This document shows positions 41,817 to 51,294 of a stretch of DNA of 64,000 bases, in pieces. Position 1 is the first letter of the stretch; each line of letters opens with the position of its first letter. The position numbers were made by a program, and so were the translations under genes. Origin of the DNA: Niallia circulans (GTDB lineage: Bacteria > Bacillota > Bacilli > Bacillales > Cytobacillaceae); assembly GCF_003726095.1 (NCBI RefSeq), contig NZ_CP026031.1, forward strand, positions 806,001 to 870,000, in the 5' to 3' direction. The notes beneath the pieces were generated by a model, which searched no databases, had not been told where the DNA came from, and saw only the letters and a program-made list of their open reading frames with translations.

Positions 41817-43097
41817 ATGAGTGTAGCAACGGAAAAAATTACAAAATATAGCGGCTTTCAATTACATACAGTAAAGACAGAAAAATTTAAAACGAATACG
41901 ATTGTGATGAAATGGCGAACCCCTATTACAAAAGAAAATTCAACACACAGGGCTCTTCTTCCTTATGTGATGCAAAATAGTACGAAGAAATTTCCGACAA
42001 CGGCAAAGCTTCGTTCCTTTATAGAAGAATTGTATGGAGCTACTTTTTTTATCGATCTTGCTAAAAAAGGGGAATACCACATTGTTTCTTTCTCTTTAGA
42101 AATTGCAAACGAAAAGTTTCTCTCAGACCCAGCTCCTTTATTAAAAAAAGGGTTGGAATTTTTATCGGAGGTTATCTTTCAGCCAAATGTATCAGAAAGT
42201 GGTTTTGACCAGAATGTCATAGATAATGAAAAACGTGCATTAAAGCAAAGAATTCAATCCATCTATGATGATAAAATGCGATATTCGAATCAACGAGTAA
42301 TTGATGTTATGTGTGAAAACGAGCCTTATGCACTAAGTGTTTACGGTGAAAAAGACGAGGTTGATAGCATTACCCCACAATCCCTTTACGACTATTATAC
42401 AAAAGCGTTAGCAGAAGATCAGATTGATTTGTATATGGTCGGCGATATTAAAGAAGAAGAGGTAGGAGCCTATATTGAGGAATTATTTCCATTTAAAGAA
42501 AGAACGGCACAATCAATTGATCGTAGAAAATCATATGAAACTAAGAAAGTAAAAGAAGTTCGTGAAGTACAAGATATTAAACAGGGAAAACTAAATATGG
42601 GATTTCGCACAAATATTGTTTATGGAGATCCAGAATATTTTGCCCTTCAAGTACTCAATGGCATTTATGGCGGGTTCTCGCATTCCAAGCTATTTATTAA
42701 TGTCAGGGAAAAAGAAAGCCTTGCCTATTATGCAGCAAGTCGTTTAGAAAGTCATAAAGGGTTGCTTTTAGTAATGTCAGGAATAGATAATAACAATTAC
42801 GATAAGGCAGTTAAGATTATTAAGGAACAAATGGAGTTAATGAAAAAAGGCGAATTTTCCGATCAAGAAATAATGCAGACAAAAGCGGTGATTCATAATC
42901 AAATGCTGGAAACATTAGATACTTCCCGTGGCATGATTGAACTGTTCTACCATAATAGCGTAAGTGATAATTATGTAGAGATGGGCGATTGGCTTCAATA
43001 TATGAGTAAAGTTTCCCGAGAGGAAATCATTGCTGCCGCTAAGAAGATCGAACTAGACACCATTTATTTCTTAACGGGATCGGAGGGGAATGCATAA
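41817..43097 (+). CDS. ymfF: M16-family peptidase-like protein YmfF, no zinc motif
   Basis: This 426-residue insulinase-fold protein has no HxxEH motif where M16 enzymes carry it; the corresponding stretch reads LLPYVMQNSTKKFPT. The later M16 half is well kept (NGIYGGFSHSKLFINVREKESLAYYA). It is followed by YmfH, which has the motif, so the two probably form an active/inactive pair like mitochondrial processing peptidase. The ATG at 41817 follows AGGAGG by 6 bp; an upstream ATG at 41781 has none. The stop overlaps ymfH as TAATG. Confidence 0.92.
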   Translation: MSVATEKITKYSGFQLHTVKTEKFKTNTIVMKWRTPITKENSTHRALLPYVMQNSTKKFPTTAKLRSFIEELYGATFFIDLAKKGEYHIVSFSLEIANEKFLSDPAPLLKKGLEFLSEVIFQPNVSESGFDQNVIDNEKRALKQRIQSIYDDKMRYSNQRVIDVMCENEPYALSVYGEKDEVDSITPQSLYDYYTKALAEDQIDLYMVGDIKEEEVGAYIEELFPFKERTAQSIDRRKSYETKKVKEVREVQDIKQGKLNMGFRTNIVYGDPEYFALQVLNGIYGGFSHSKLFINVREKESLAYYAASRLESHKGLLLVMSGIDNNNYDKAVKIIKEQMELMKKGEFSDQEIMQTKAVIHNQMLETLDTSRGMIELFYHNSVSDNYVEMGDWLQYMSKVSREEIIAAAKKIELDTIYFLTGSEGNA

Positions 43098-44380
43098 TGG
43101 AAAAAATAGAATTTGCTCAATTGCAAGAAGAACTATATTATGAAAAATTAGCAAATGGCTTAAAGGTATATATTTTGCCGAAAAAAGGGTTTAATAAGAC
43201 GTTTTGTACATTCACAACAAATTATGGTTCTGTAGATAACACCTTTATTCCTCTTGAGGGATCTGAATTCACTCAAGTTCCTGATGGAATTGCTCATTTC
43301 TTAGAGCATAAGCTTTTTGAAAAAGAAGACGGTGATGTTTTTCAAGATTTTAGTAAACAGGGGGCAAGCGCTAACGCTTTTACGTCTTTTACAAGAACAG
43401 CCTATTTGTTCTCTAGTACCTCTAATGTAGCTAATAATCTGGAAACACTTATTAATTTTGTACAGGAACCATACTTTACGGAAAAAACGGTAGAAAAAGA
43501 AAAAGGAATTATCGGGCAAGAAATTACGATGTATGATGATAATCCAGATTGGCGTCTATATTTTGGACTAATTGAAAATATGTATGTCCATCATCCTGTG
43601 AAAATTGATATTGCTGGAACGATTGAATCCATCTCACATATCACAAAAGATATGTTATATGAGTGCTATAATACTTTCTACCACCCAAGCAATATGCTTC
43701 TTTTCATTGTGGGACCAGTTGATCCAGAAGAGTATATGGCTCAGATAAGAGAAAATCAAAGCAAAAAAGATTATACAAATCACAGTGAAATTCAACGCAA
43801 ATTTAAAGAAGAACCTGCACATGTTAATAAGGACAAGCAAGTACTAAAAATGAATGTCCACACTTCTAAATGTCTTGTTGGAATAAAAGGAATCGATGTA
43901 GAGCAGTCCGGAAAGGAAATGATGAAACAAGAGTGGAGCATCAATTTATTATTAGATTTCCTATTTAGTGAAAGCTCTGAAAACTACCAAAATCTTTTCC
44001 AAGAAGGCTTAATTGATGATACTTTTTCTTATGATTACACACAGGAACACGGATTTGGATTTGCGATGATTGGTGGAGATACGAGTGATCCTGATCGGTT
44101 AGAAACGGCAATTAAAGAAATTTTAATGAAAGCTAAAACAACCGATTTCGCCAGCGAGACGTTAGAAAGAACGAAGAAAAAGAAAATTGGCGCTTTCTTA
44201 CGTGCGATTAATTCACCAGAATATATCGCTAACCAATTTACACGCTATGCTTTCAATGAAATGAATTTATTTGATGTGGTACCTGCTGTTGAAGAAATTA
44301 CAGTTGAGGATATAAAAAATGCGGCTAATAAATTATTAGCAGAAGAAAGAATAACATCTTGCCAAGTAGTGCCGAAATAA
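43097..44380 (+). CDS. ymfH: M16-family zinc metalloprotease YmfH
   Basis: This 427-residue catalytic partner of YmfF has the inverted zinc motif HFLEH in IAHFLEHKLFEKED (near residue 70) and the third ligand region EKEKGIIGQEI about 75 residues later. No signal peptide is visible. It is translationally coupled to ymfF (TAATG). The substrate is unknown. Together with mlpA there are three M16 proteins in this window. Confidence 0.93.
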   Translation: MEKIEFAQLQEELYYEKLANGLKVYILPKKGFNKTFCTFTTNYGSVDNTFIPLEGSEFTQVPDGIAHFLEHKLFEKEDGDVFQDFSKQGASANAFTSFTRTAYLFSSTSNVANNLETLINFVQEPYFTEKTVEKEKGIIGQEITMYDDNPDWRLYFGLIENMYVHHPVKIDIAGTIESISHITKDMLYECYNTFYHPSNMLLFIVGPVDPEEYMAQIRENQSKKDYTNHSEIQRKFKEEPAHVNKDKQVLKMNVHTSKCLVGIKGIDVEQSGKEMMKQEWSINLLLDFLFSESSENYQNLFQEGLIDDTFSYDYTQEHGFGFAMIGGDTSDPDRLETAIKEILMKAKTTDFASETLERTKKKKIGAFLRAINSPEYIANQFTRYAFNEMNLFDVVPAVEEITVEDIKNAANKLLAEERITSCQVVPK

Positions 44381-44388
44381 TGATAAGT

Positions 44389-44418
44389 AGACACAAAGAA
44401 ATCTATTTCTTTGTGTCT
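44389..44418 (+). terminator. Hairpin terminator after ymfH
   Basis: AGACACAAAGAAA pairs perfectly over 13 bp with TTTCTTTGTGTCT around a TCTA loop. The T-run is inside the right arm. Confidence 0.65.
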
Positions 44419-44465
44419 GTTGCTGTTTAGGTTTATAGGTAAAAGTAAATGGAGTGAAAAAGACA

Positions 44466-45188
44466 ATGGGGAAATGGATTTTAATTACCGGTGCATCTGG
44501 TGGAATTGGACAAGCGATTGCAAAACAATTAGCAAAAGAAGGCTATTCGCTTTACTTACACTATCATCAAAATGAAAAAGCAATAAAGGAACTGTTAGAA
44601 GTGCTAGCAGTGAATGGGGGAGAATACTTACCCATACAAGCAGATTTACAACAAGAAAATGACTACCAAAAAATTCTCGAAAGTATTTTCACAATAGATG
44701 GAATTGTTCACGCAAGTGGCATAAGTACATATGGTTTATTTACAGATATGGAAGAGGGAGAAATGAAAGCCCTATGGAATGTCCATATACATTCATTAAT
44801 GTGTATAACAAAAGCTTTATTACCAAAAATGCTTTCGAGACAATATGGTAATATTATTGTGATCACAAGTATATGGGGTCAAGTAGGAGCAGCAATGGAA
44901 GTTGCCTATTCTACTGTAAAGGGTGCCCAAATTAGCTTTGTGAAGGCCTTAAGTAAAGAGGTAGCCTTTAATGGTATTCGGGTGAATGCAGTAGCTCCTG
45001 GCGCTATTGAAACGAACATGCTTCAATCTTTTTCGCCTGAAGAAATGCAGCTGATGGCAGAGGAAATCCCAATGGGGAGATTGGGAAGTCCCCAAGAAGT
45101 AGCAGAAAGTGTAGCCTTTCTATTATCGGAAAAATCTTCTTATATGACAGGACAAGTCCTTTCTCTTAATGGGGGATGGTATGTATAG
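44466..45188 (+). CDS. ymfI: Short-chain dehydrogenase/reductase YmfI (FabG-like)
   Basis: This 240-residue NAD(P)-dependent oxidoreductase has the cofactor motif TGASGGIGQ at residues 8-16, and the catalytic Ser-Tyr-Lys is in ITSIWGQ and YSTVKGA. The C-terminus SYMTGQVLSLNGGWYV is typical of FabG relatives. The substrate is unknown. The ATG at 44466 was chosen because TGGAGTG lies 9 bp upstream; an in-frame GTG at 44454 lies inside that site. It stands between ymfH and ymfJ, as in B. subtilis. Confidence 0.92.
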   Translation: MGKWILITGASGGIGQAIAKQLAKEGYSLYLHYHQNEKAIKELLEVLAVNGGEYLPIQADLQQENDYQKILESIFTIDGIVHASGISTYGLFTDMEEGEMKALWNVHIHSLMCITKALLPKMLSRQYGNIIVITSIWGQVGAAMEVAYSTVKGAQISFVKALSKEVAFNGIRVNAVAPGAIETNMLQSFSPEEMQLMAEEIPMGRLGSPQEVAESVAFLLSEKSSYMTGQVLSLNGGWYV

Positions 45189-45282
45189 ATAGCTTTTCCA
45201 AAAGATTTTCATGCATATTATTACATCGAACGAACCAAAATAATGATGTAATTCACTTAAGCAATGGAAGGAGTAATTCATG

Positions 45283-45540
45283 ATGTCTATTTTAGAAAAT
45301 TGGGATCAATGGAAAGACTTTTTAGCAGATCGTCTTCATCATGCCGAAAATGAAGGAATGAACCAAGAAGCAATAGGAGATCTTGCTTTTCAAATTGGAG
45401 ATTATCTGTCTAATCAAGTTCAGCCTAAAAATGAACAAGAAAAGATTTTATCCGATTTATGGTCAGTTGCAGATGAAAAAGAACAACATGCGATTGCAAA
45501 TATGATGGTAAAATTAGTGCATAATAACGGAACAAAATAA
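45283..45540 (+). CDS. ymfJ: DUF3243 family protein YmfJ
   Basis: This 85-residue conserved Bacillaceae protein has unknown role. NWDQWKDFLADRLHHAENEGM and KILSDLWSVADEKEQHAIANMMVKLV match the family. Two ATGs (45280, 45283) are possible behind GGAAGGAG; the second gives the usual MS start. It is monocistronic, with a terminator directly behind. Confidence 0.87.
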   Translation: MSILENWDQWKDFLADRLHHAENEGMNQEAIGDLAFQIGDYLSNQVQPKNEQEKILSDLWSVADEKEQHAIANMMVKLVHNNGTK

Positions 45541-45555
45541 TTATTAGTGGCAATC

Positions 45556-45598
45556 AAAGAAGCTCGATAAATAGAAAAGCTATTTATTGAGCTTCTTT
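45556..45598 (+). terminator. Intrinsic terminator after ymfJ
   Basis: GAAGCTC and ATAAATAG pair with CTATTTAT and GAGCTTC, followed by TTTCCTTT. The following 260 bp carry no gene that I can see. Confidence 0.8.
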
Positions 45599-45861
45599 CC
45601 TTTCGGAACAGAAAAATATTCCAAAATGTGATGACGTGCTTCGAAAAAGAGCATCTAGATAATAGAAGGGAAGCCTGTCTGTGACCAAAAGCAAGAAAGT
45701 GTAGAAGAAAAGAGGCAGATCAAACATGAGCAGCATGCAAATAAATCAAGTAAAAATAGCTTTGAAACAATGATTTTAGATTAAAATGAATGCTTTATTT
45801 TCCTAGAATGCACCCTTCTTATAAAAAGTCCATCTTTTTTTCTATTTTGACCCCTTTTTTC

Positions 45862-45889
45862 TTGATTATTTATACTATTCCTATATGAT
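45862..45889 (+). promoter_or_regulatory. Sigma-A promoter of ymfK
   Basis: TTGATT (45862-45867) and TATGAT (45884-45889) are 16 bp apart, about 50 bp before ymfK. Confidence 0.5.
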
Positions 45890-45939
45890 AGAAGTTAAAA
45901 GACTAGAAAATTTCACTTGCTAGTTGTAGGAGGATTTTT

Positions 45940-46731
45940 TTGGAACAGAAGGAATGGTATTTAGAATACGAAATTCAAAAAAACCGACCTGGCCTACTAG
46001 GGGAGATTTCCTCATTACTAGGAATGCTTTCAATTAATATTATCACCATTAATGGGGTAGACGATGGACGGCGCGGCTTATTAATGTTAGCGAAAAATAA
46101 GGAACAAATAAAAAGGTTAGAATCTATTCTCTATACAATGGACACAATAAAAGTAATCAAGCTTAGAGAACCTTCTTTAAGAGATAAACTTGCAGTAAGA
46201 CATGGTCGTTATATTCAAAGAGATGCAGATGACAAAAAAACATTTCGCTTTGTTCGTTATGAGCTTGGATTGCTAGTAGATTTTATGGCGGAATTATTTA
46301 AGACAGAAGGCCATAAATTAATAGGTATTAGAGGGATGCCGCGGGTAGGCAAAACGGAGTCCATAGTGGCTGCAAGCGTTTGTGCAAATAAGAGATGGCT
46401 TTTAGTGAGTTCTACTTTGCTAAAGCAGACTATCCGCCATTCTTTAATGCAGGGAGAATATAATGAAAATAATTTATTTATCATTGATGGTATTGTTTCT
46501 TCCAAACAGATTAATGAGCGACATTGGGCGGTTGTTCGAGAAGTGATGCGCCTGCCATGTATAAAAGTAGTAGAACATCCCGATGCCTTTGTACATAATA
46601 CAGAATACACTTTAGATGATTTTGATTATATTATTGAGCTAAGACATGAGCCAGACGAGGAGATTCTTTATGATGTTCATAAAAAGAATACTCTTGCCTT
46701 AGAAAGTGAATTCGAGGGTTTTGATTTTTAG
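45940..46731 (+). CDS. ymfK: DUF3388 family protein YmfK with ACT-like and P-loop segments
   Basis: This 263-residue conserved Bacillaceae protein has unproven function. The N-terminal 75 residues look like an ACT ligand-binding domain (NRPGLLGEISSLLGMLSINI). A P-loop-like stretch follows near residue 130 (GIRGMPRVGKTES), suggesting nucleotide binding. The start is TTG at 45940, 6 bp behind AGGAGG. It is followed closely by ymfM (21 bp), so the two are likely co-transcribed with pgsA. Confidence 0.85.
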   Translation: MEQKEWYLEYEIQKNRPGLLGEISSLLGMLSINIITINGVDDGRRGLLMLAKNKEQIKRLESILYTMDTIKVIKLREPSLRDKLAVRHGRYIQRDADDKKTFRFVRYELGLLVDFMAELFKTEGHKLIGIRGMPRVGKTESIVAASVCANKRWLLVSSTLLKQTIRHSLMQGEYNENNLFIIDGIVSSKQINERHWAVVREVMRLPCIKVVEHPDAFVHNTEYTLDDFDYIIELRHEPDEEILYDVHKKNTLALESEFEGFDF

Positions 46732-46752
46732 TAAGTTGGAAGGTGTTATCTT

Positions 46753-47637
46753 GTGAGTGAATTAGGAAATCGATTAAAAGAAGCTAGAGAAGCTAAAGGA
46801 CTAACGTTAGAAGAATTACAAGAGATTACCAAAATTCAAGTCCGTTATTTAGTTGGCATTGAAGAAGGTAATTATAGTATGATGCCAGGTAAATTTTATA
46901 CACGGGCATTTATCAAACAATACGCAGAAGCGGTAGATTTGGTTCCAGAAGAAATATTTGAAGAGTATAAAGCTGAGGTACCAACAACGGTAAATGATGA
47001 GTTGCCGCAAAATTTATCGAGAGTGAATTCAAGAAGCGCAATAGACGGAGCCACTTCAAAGGTATTCGATATCTTGCCAACTATTCTTATTGCTATTCTT
47101 GTATTGGCTGTTGCTTTTCTGGTTTGGTATTTTGTGTATGCGAAAGATTCAAATCCAGAAAAACAGTCTAATAGCGGTACAGAACAGAATTCTGTTTATA
47201 TGAAATCAGATGCATTAAATAAAAAGGAAAAAGAAAAGGTAACTGATAAGGATGCTAATAAAGAGAAAGAACAAGTAGTAGAAGAAGAAGAGAAGAAAGT
47301 AGAAGAAGAGGCACCAAAACAAGAGATTACCAAAAAAGAAACAGTTGGAAAAAAGACAACATATGAAGTGAAAAATGCAGAGAAGTTTGTTGTTAAGCTT
47401 GTAGCAACAGGAAAAGTTTGGGTTGATATCCAAAATGGCAAAAACTATTCCTTTTTCCAAGGTATCCTTGAAAAAGATGGAACTGAATCACACGAAGAAG
47501 ATTTATCAAAAGAGACAGAAGCACGTATTGTAATTGGAAACAGCCAAGTAGATGTTTTTGTCAACGATGAAAAAATAGACCTTGGTGATTCATCTTCTAG
47601 ACAAGATCTTGTTATTAAAAATATAAAAGAAGAATAG
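46753..47637 (+). CDS. ymfM: RodZ-like protein YmfM (HTH, membrane segment, DUF4115)
   Basis: This 294-residue bitopic protein has an N-terminal Xre-type helix-turn-helix (GNRLKEAREAKGLTLEELQEI, residues 4-24), a membrane segment at about 112-133 (ILIAILVLAVAFLVWYFVY), a Lys/Glu-rich linker, and a C-terminal DUF4115 domain outside the cell. RodZ proteins link the MreB cytoskeleton to the cell-wall machinery. The start is GTG at 46753, 9 bp after GGAAGG. pgsA follows, as in B. subtilis. Confidence 0.9.
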   Translation: MSELGNRLKEAREAKGLTLEELQEITKIQVRYLVGIEEGNYSMMPGKFYTRAFIKQYAEAVDLVPEEIFEEYKAEVPTTVNDELPQNLSRVNSRSAIDGATSKVFDILPTILIAILVLAVAFLVWYFVYAKDSNPEKQSNSGTEQNSVYMKSDALNKKEKEKVTDKDANKEKEQVVEEEEKKVEEEAPKQEITKKETVGKKTTYEVKNAEKFVVKLVATGKVWVDIQNGKNYSFFQGILEKDGTESHEEDLSKETEARIVIGNSQVDVFVNDEKIDLGDSSSRQDLVIKNIKEE

Positions 47638-47660
47638 TCATCGATTCGATGACTATTTTT
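47634..47660 (+). terminator. Intrinsic terminator after ymfM
   Basis: ATAGTCATCG and CGATGACTAT form a perfect 10-bp stem with an ATT loop and a T-run. A TATAAT at 47683-47688 behind it may serve pgsA. Confidence 0.8.
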
Positions 47661-47753
47661 CGCTATTATATCGTATTTAGGTTATAATACTAATGTTTTT
47701 AATTTATTTTTAATGAAAGTGGCGATTAACGTCATGGTAATGGAGGATGTAAG

Positions 47754-48332
47754 ATGAATTTGCCAAATAAGATTACCGTAGCAAGAATTTTATTAATCCC
47801 CGTCTTTCTAGTCATCATGCTAGTGGACTTTCAATGGGGAGAACTAACATTTTTAGGTGTTACCTTACCGATGACACATTTTATCGGTGCCTTGATTTTT
47901 ATCCTAGCATCGACAACGGATTGGATTGATGGACACTTTGCGAGAAAGTATAATCTAGTAACCGATTTAGGGAAGTTTTTAGATCCTTTAGCAGATAAAT
48001 TATTAGTTTCATCTGCATTAATTGTTTTAGTAGGATTGCAGATGGCTCCTGCGTGGATTACGATTGTTATTATTAGCAGAGAATTCGCAGTAACCGGTTT
48101 ACGTTTAATATTAGCTGGCGGCGGAGAGGTAGTTGCAGCAAATATGCTTGGGAAAATTAAAACGTGGGCCCAAATAGTTGCGATTTCTGCGCTTTTATTA
48201 CATAATATGATTTTTGAACTTATTTCACTGCCTTTTGATATCCTTGCCCTATGGGTTGCCTTGATCTTTACGATTTGGTCTGGCTGGGATTATTTTGCAA
48301 AAAATAAACAGGCTTTTGTTTCATCCAAATAA
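47754..48332 (+). CDS. pgsA: CDP-diacylglycerol-glycerol-3-phosphate 3-phosphatidyltransferase
   Basis: This 192-residue membrane enzyme makes phosphatidylglycerol phosphate, the first committed step to phosphatidylglycerol. The CDP-alcohol phosphotransferase signature D-x2-DG-x2-AR-x8-G-x3-D-x3-D is complete in TDWIDGHFARKYNLVTD and LGKFLDPLADK (near residues 60-85). Several membrane helices are evident. The GGAGG site precedes the ATG at 47754. It is essential in B. subtilis. Confidence 0.96.
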   Translation: MNLPNKITVARILLIPVFLVIMLVDFQWGELTFLGVTLPMTHFIGALIFILASTTDWIDGHFARKYNLVTDLGKFLDPLADKLLVSSALIVLVGLQMAPAWITIVIISREFAVTGLRLILAGGGEVVAANMLGKIKTWAQIVAISALLLHNMIFELISLPFDILALWVALIFTIWSGWDYFAKNKQAFVSSK

Positions 48333-48350
48333 AATAGAGGAATAAAAATA

Positions 48351-48405
48351 AGGACATCTATTTATGACAAGCGTATATTGCTTTATAAAGAGACGTCCTT
48401 TCTTT
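48351..48405 (+). terminator. Intrinsic terminator after pgsA
   Basis: AGGAC, TCT and TTTAT pair with ATAAA, AGA and GTCCT in an interrupted stem followed by TTTCTTT. Confidence 0.6.
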
Positions 48406-48433
48406 ATGAACAGACAAAAAGGGGGAGCATTAT

Positions 48434-49675
48434 ATGAATGCAGAGATTATTGCTGTTGGCTCAGAATTATTACTTGGACAAATTGCTAATACAAATGCTC
48501 AATTTATATCCAAGCATTTAGCCGACTTAGGAGTAAATGTTTATTATCATACAGTTGTTGGAGATAATGCAGCTCGCTTAGAGGAAGCAATAAAAGTCGC
48601 TGAAAGCCGAGCACAATTGCTTATTTTCTCCGGTGGATTAGGTCCAACAAAGGACGATTTAACGAAAGAAACGATTGCCAAGCATATAGGGAAAGAGTTG
48701 GTTTTTGATAAAACAGCTTTAGATTCCATTGAAGACTATTTTGTCAAAACGAAACGCACGATGACGGAAAATAATAAAAAGCAAGCATTAGTATTAGAAG
48801 GAAGCGACGTTCTTCCAAATGACCATGGTATGGCACCGGGGATGTTTTTAAAAAAAGACAGTCGCTTTTACATGCTTTTACCAGGACCACCGAAAGAAAT
48901 TCAGCCAATGTTTGTTAAATATGGATTTCCTGCAATACAAAAGCAAATGACAAGCAAAGATGTCATTGTTTCACGCGTGCTTCGCTTCTTTGGCATTGGG
49001 GAGTCCCTGCTAGAAACAAAAATAGAAGATTTAATTGATGCCCAGACCAATCCGACTATTGCCCCGCTCGCAGGAGATGGAGAGGTAACATTACGTATCA
49101 CATGTAAGCATGATTCTATAGAAGAAGCAGATAAATTGATTGTAAAAACAGAAGAAGAAATATTCGCACGTGTAGGAGAATTTTTCTATGGGTATGAGGA
49201 CACTACTTTAATGAATGAGCTTTCTCATATTTTATTAAAGAAAAATTTAACATTAGCAGCCGCAGAGAGTCTGACAGGAGGACTGTTTCAGCAAGAGATA
49301 ACAGGAATTCCAGGCGCTGGGAATATTTTTAAAGGCGGAATTGTTTGCTATACAAATGAAGTAAAGCATCAAATCTTGCAAGTAAAAGAGTCGACGATCA
49401 AAGAACATGGTGTCGTAAGCGAGCAATGTGCGAAAGAACTTGCGGAGAATGTTGCACGTCTATTAAAAGCTGACATTGGGATAAGCTTCACAGGAGTTGC
49501 AGGTCCAAATGAATTAGAAGGAAACCCAGTAGGTACCGTTTATATTGGGATTGCTAAAAGCGGTGAACCGACAAAAGTAGAGAAGTTAGCATTAAGTGGA
49601 ACAAGAGCTGGTAATCGAGTTAGAAGTGTGAGATACGGTCAATATTTCTTATTGAAAATGTTAGAAGATAAATAA
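48434..49675 (+). CDS. cinA: CinA family protein (competence/damage-inducible, NMN amidohydrolase type)
   Basis: This 413-residue two-domain protein has an N-terminal molybdopterin-binding-like domain ([38 protein letters not shown]) and a C-terminal PncC/CinA domain ([37 protein letters not shown]), which in relatives deamidates nicotinamide mononucleotide. It lies directly upstream of recA, the arrangement conserved in many Firmicutes. AAAGGGGGAG precedes the ATG. Confidence 0.94.
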   Translation: MNAEIIAVGSELLLGQIANTNAQFISKHLADLGVNVYYHTVVGDNAARLEEAIKVAESRAQLLIFSGGLGPTKDDLTKETIAKHIGKELVFDKTALDSIEDYFVKTKRTMTENNKKQALVLEGSDVLPNDHGMAPGMFLKKDSRFYMLLPGPPKEIQPMFVKYGFPAIQKQMTSKDVIVSRVLRFFGIGESLLETKIEDLIDAQTNPTIAPLAGDGEVTLRITCKHDSIEEADKLIVKTEEEIFARVGEFFYGYEDTTLMNELSHILLKKNLTLAAAESLTGGLFQQEITGIPGAGNIFKGGIVCYTNEVKHQILQVKESTIKEHGVVSEQCAKELAENVARLLKADIGISFTGVAGPNELEGNPVGTVYIGIAKSGEPTKVEKLALSGTRAGNRVRSVRYGQYFLLKMLEDK

Positions 49676-49724
49676 TAGGATATCTTTTACTTAAAAGGTT
49701 GCTTTCAGCTGGAAAATAAAAAAA

Positions 49725-49738
49725 CGAATGAATGTTCG
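49725..49738. promoter_or_regulatory. LexA (DinR) box upstream of recA
   Basis: CGAATGAATGTTCG matches the Bacillus SOS operator CGAAC-N4-GTTCG with one difference (T for C in the left half). It lies 10 bp before the -35 of the recA promoter. Confidence 0.75.
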
Positions 49739-49747
49739 ATTTTTTAC

Positions 49748-49776
49748 TGTACAAATGAAAGGAAAAAAGGTATATT
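49748..49776 (+). promoter_or_regulatory. recA promoter
   Basis: TGTACA (49748-49753) and TATATT (49771-49776) are 17 bp apart. A second -10-like TATAAT lies at 49782. The transcript would start near 49783-49794, close to the hairpin at 49801. Confidence 0.45.
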
Positions 49777-49800
49777 AAGTATATAATCTTTTAAACAACG

Positions 49801-49831
49801 AATGAATCATGATTGGTGAGATTCATTTTTT
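49801..49831 (+). terminator. Terminator-like hairpin in the recA leader
   Basis: AATGAATC and GATTCATT form a perfect 8-bp stem around an 11-nt loop, followed directly by six T. The ribosome site of recA begins about 5 bp later. It could be an attenuator or a 5' stabilising hairpin. Confidence 0.5.
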
Positions 49832-49851
49832 ATATAAGGAGGAGAACGTAT

Positions 49852-50895
49852 TTGAGTGATCGTCAAGCTGCATTAGAAATGGCGTTAAAACAAATAGAAA
49901 AGCAATTCGGTAAAGGTAGTATCATGAAGCTGGGAGAGCAAGCAGATAGAGTCATTTCTACTAGTCCAAGTGGATCTTTAGCTTTAGATGCAGCCCTAGG
50001 TGTTGGTGGATATCCAAGAGGTCGTATTGTAGAAATTTATGGTCCTGAAAGTTCAGGGAAAACAACAGTAGCGCTTCATGCTATTGCTGAGGTTCAGGCA
50101 AATGGCGGACAAGCAGCATTTATTGATGCAGAGCATGCATTGGATCCAGTTTATGCCCAAAAGCTTGGCGTTAATATTGATGAATTATTACTTTCTCAAC
50201 CAGATACCGGAGAACAAGCATTAGAAATCGCGGAAGCATTAGTACGAAGTGGTGCAGTTGATATTTTAGTTATTGACTCTGTAGCAGCACTTGTACCAAA
50301 AGCAGAAATTGAAGGCGAAATGGGAGATTCTCACGTTGGACTTCAAGCTCGTTTAATGTCACAGGCACTTCGCAAGTTATCTGGTGCTATTAATAAATCA
50401 AAAACGATTGCTATTTTCATTAACCAAATTCGTGAAAAAGTTGGAGTAATGTTCGGAAATCCTGAGACAACTCCTGGTGGACGTGCGCTAAAATTCTATT
50501 CATCTGTCCGACTAGAAGTTCGTCGTGCTGAAACGTTAAAACAAGGAACAGATATGGTAGGAAACAAAACAAAAATCAAAGTGGTAAAAAATAAAGTAGC
50601 ACCACCTTTCAAAGTAGCAGAAGTCGATATCATGTATGGTGAAGGTATCTCAAAAGAAGGAGAAATCATTGACCTTGGTTCTGAACTTGATATTGTTCAA
50701 AAAAGTGGTGCTTGGTATTCTTACAATGACGAAAGATTAGGGCAAGGCCGTGAAAATGCGAAGCAATTCTTGAAAGAAAATCCAGAAATGCGCCTAGAAA
50801 TTCAAAAGAAAATTCGCGATCATTACGGGCTGGATAAAGAAGTTACATTAAAGCCTGAAAATGATGAGAATGAACAATTTGAATTAATCGATTAA
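49852..50895 (+). CDS. recA: Recombinase RecA
   Basis: This DNA strand-exchange protein and LexA co-protease has 347 residues. Walker [10 protein letters not shown] is near residue 67, Walker [11 protein letters not shown] near 140, and the MAW-like [19 protein letters not shown] and L2 loop sequences are intact; the acidic C-terminus is short. The start is TTG at 49852 ([12 protein letters not shown]), 7 bp after AAGGAGGAG; an upstream GTG at 49813 would lie in the leader hairpin. It is expected to be SOS-induced through the upstream LexA box. Confidence 0.97.
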   Translation: MSDRQAALEMALKQIEKQFGKGSIMKLGEQADRVISTSPSGSLALDAALGVGGYPRGRIVEIYGPESSGKTTVALHAIAEVQANGGQAAFIDAEHALDPVYAQKLGVNIDELLLSQPDTGEQALEIAEALVRSGAVDILVIDSVAALVPKAEIEGEMGDSHVGLQARLMSQALRKLSGAINKSKTIAIFINQIREKVGVMFGNPETTPGGRALKFYSSVRLEVRRAETLKQGTDMVGNKTKIKVVKNKVAPPFKVAEVDIMYGEGISKEGEIIDLGSELDIVQKSGAWYSYNDERLGQGRENAKQFLKENPEMRLEIQKKIRDHYGLDKEVTLKPENDENEQFELID

Positions 50896-50903
50896 TCGTT
50901 AAG

Positions 50904-50942
50904 AAAGATGGGAGACGGGTTTTTCCGTTTGCCATCTTTTTT
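50904..50942 (+). terminator. Intrinsic terminator after recA
   Basis: AAAGATGG with ACGG pairs with CCGT and CCATCTTT, followed by a T-run. Confidence 0.85.
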
Positions 50943-51265
50943 GTTGCTATTCTATAAAAGTATTCGATAGCGTTCTTTGGGTGCTCCAAGCTGACTGATC
51001 CCAAAAAACACAATTATTGTCCATCGTAATCTGGAAAGTAAAAAAATCTTCTCAATCCACTTAAGTATTTAAAAGAGGCTGTGGGATAAAGGACTTCCTA
51101 GGTTTAATAAGCTTAGTTTCTGACTATAATACGGATGATAGGTTAGGTTTAGCTTTAAATAAGGTGATATTTCATACATATATAGGAAGTAAAGAGCAAT
51201 TGTTAGAGGAAGATGATAACGGAGATAGCCAATGAGAATTAGGTTAATCCTACTAGTTCAAAGCC
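50943..51265. other. Gene-free stretch between recA and the rny promoter
   Basis: No gene with a ribosome site was found. An open frame without start codon (51065-51235, 56 codons) may be a remnant or chance. Nothing else was recognised. Confidence 0.5.
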
Positions 51266-51294
51266 TTGACAATAAATTGGTACAACTATACAAT
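51266..51294 (+). promoter_or_regulatory. Near-consensus sigma-A promoter of rny
   Basis: TTGACA (51266-51271) and TACAAT (51289-51294) are separated by 17 bp, the best sigma-A promoter seen in this window. It implies a leader of about 140 nt before rny. Confidence 0.7.

Noticed and set aside
51065-51235. 56-codon open frame between recA and rny
   Set aside because: It has no start codon in a suitable place, no ribosome site and no recognised similarity; at most a remnant.
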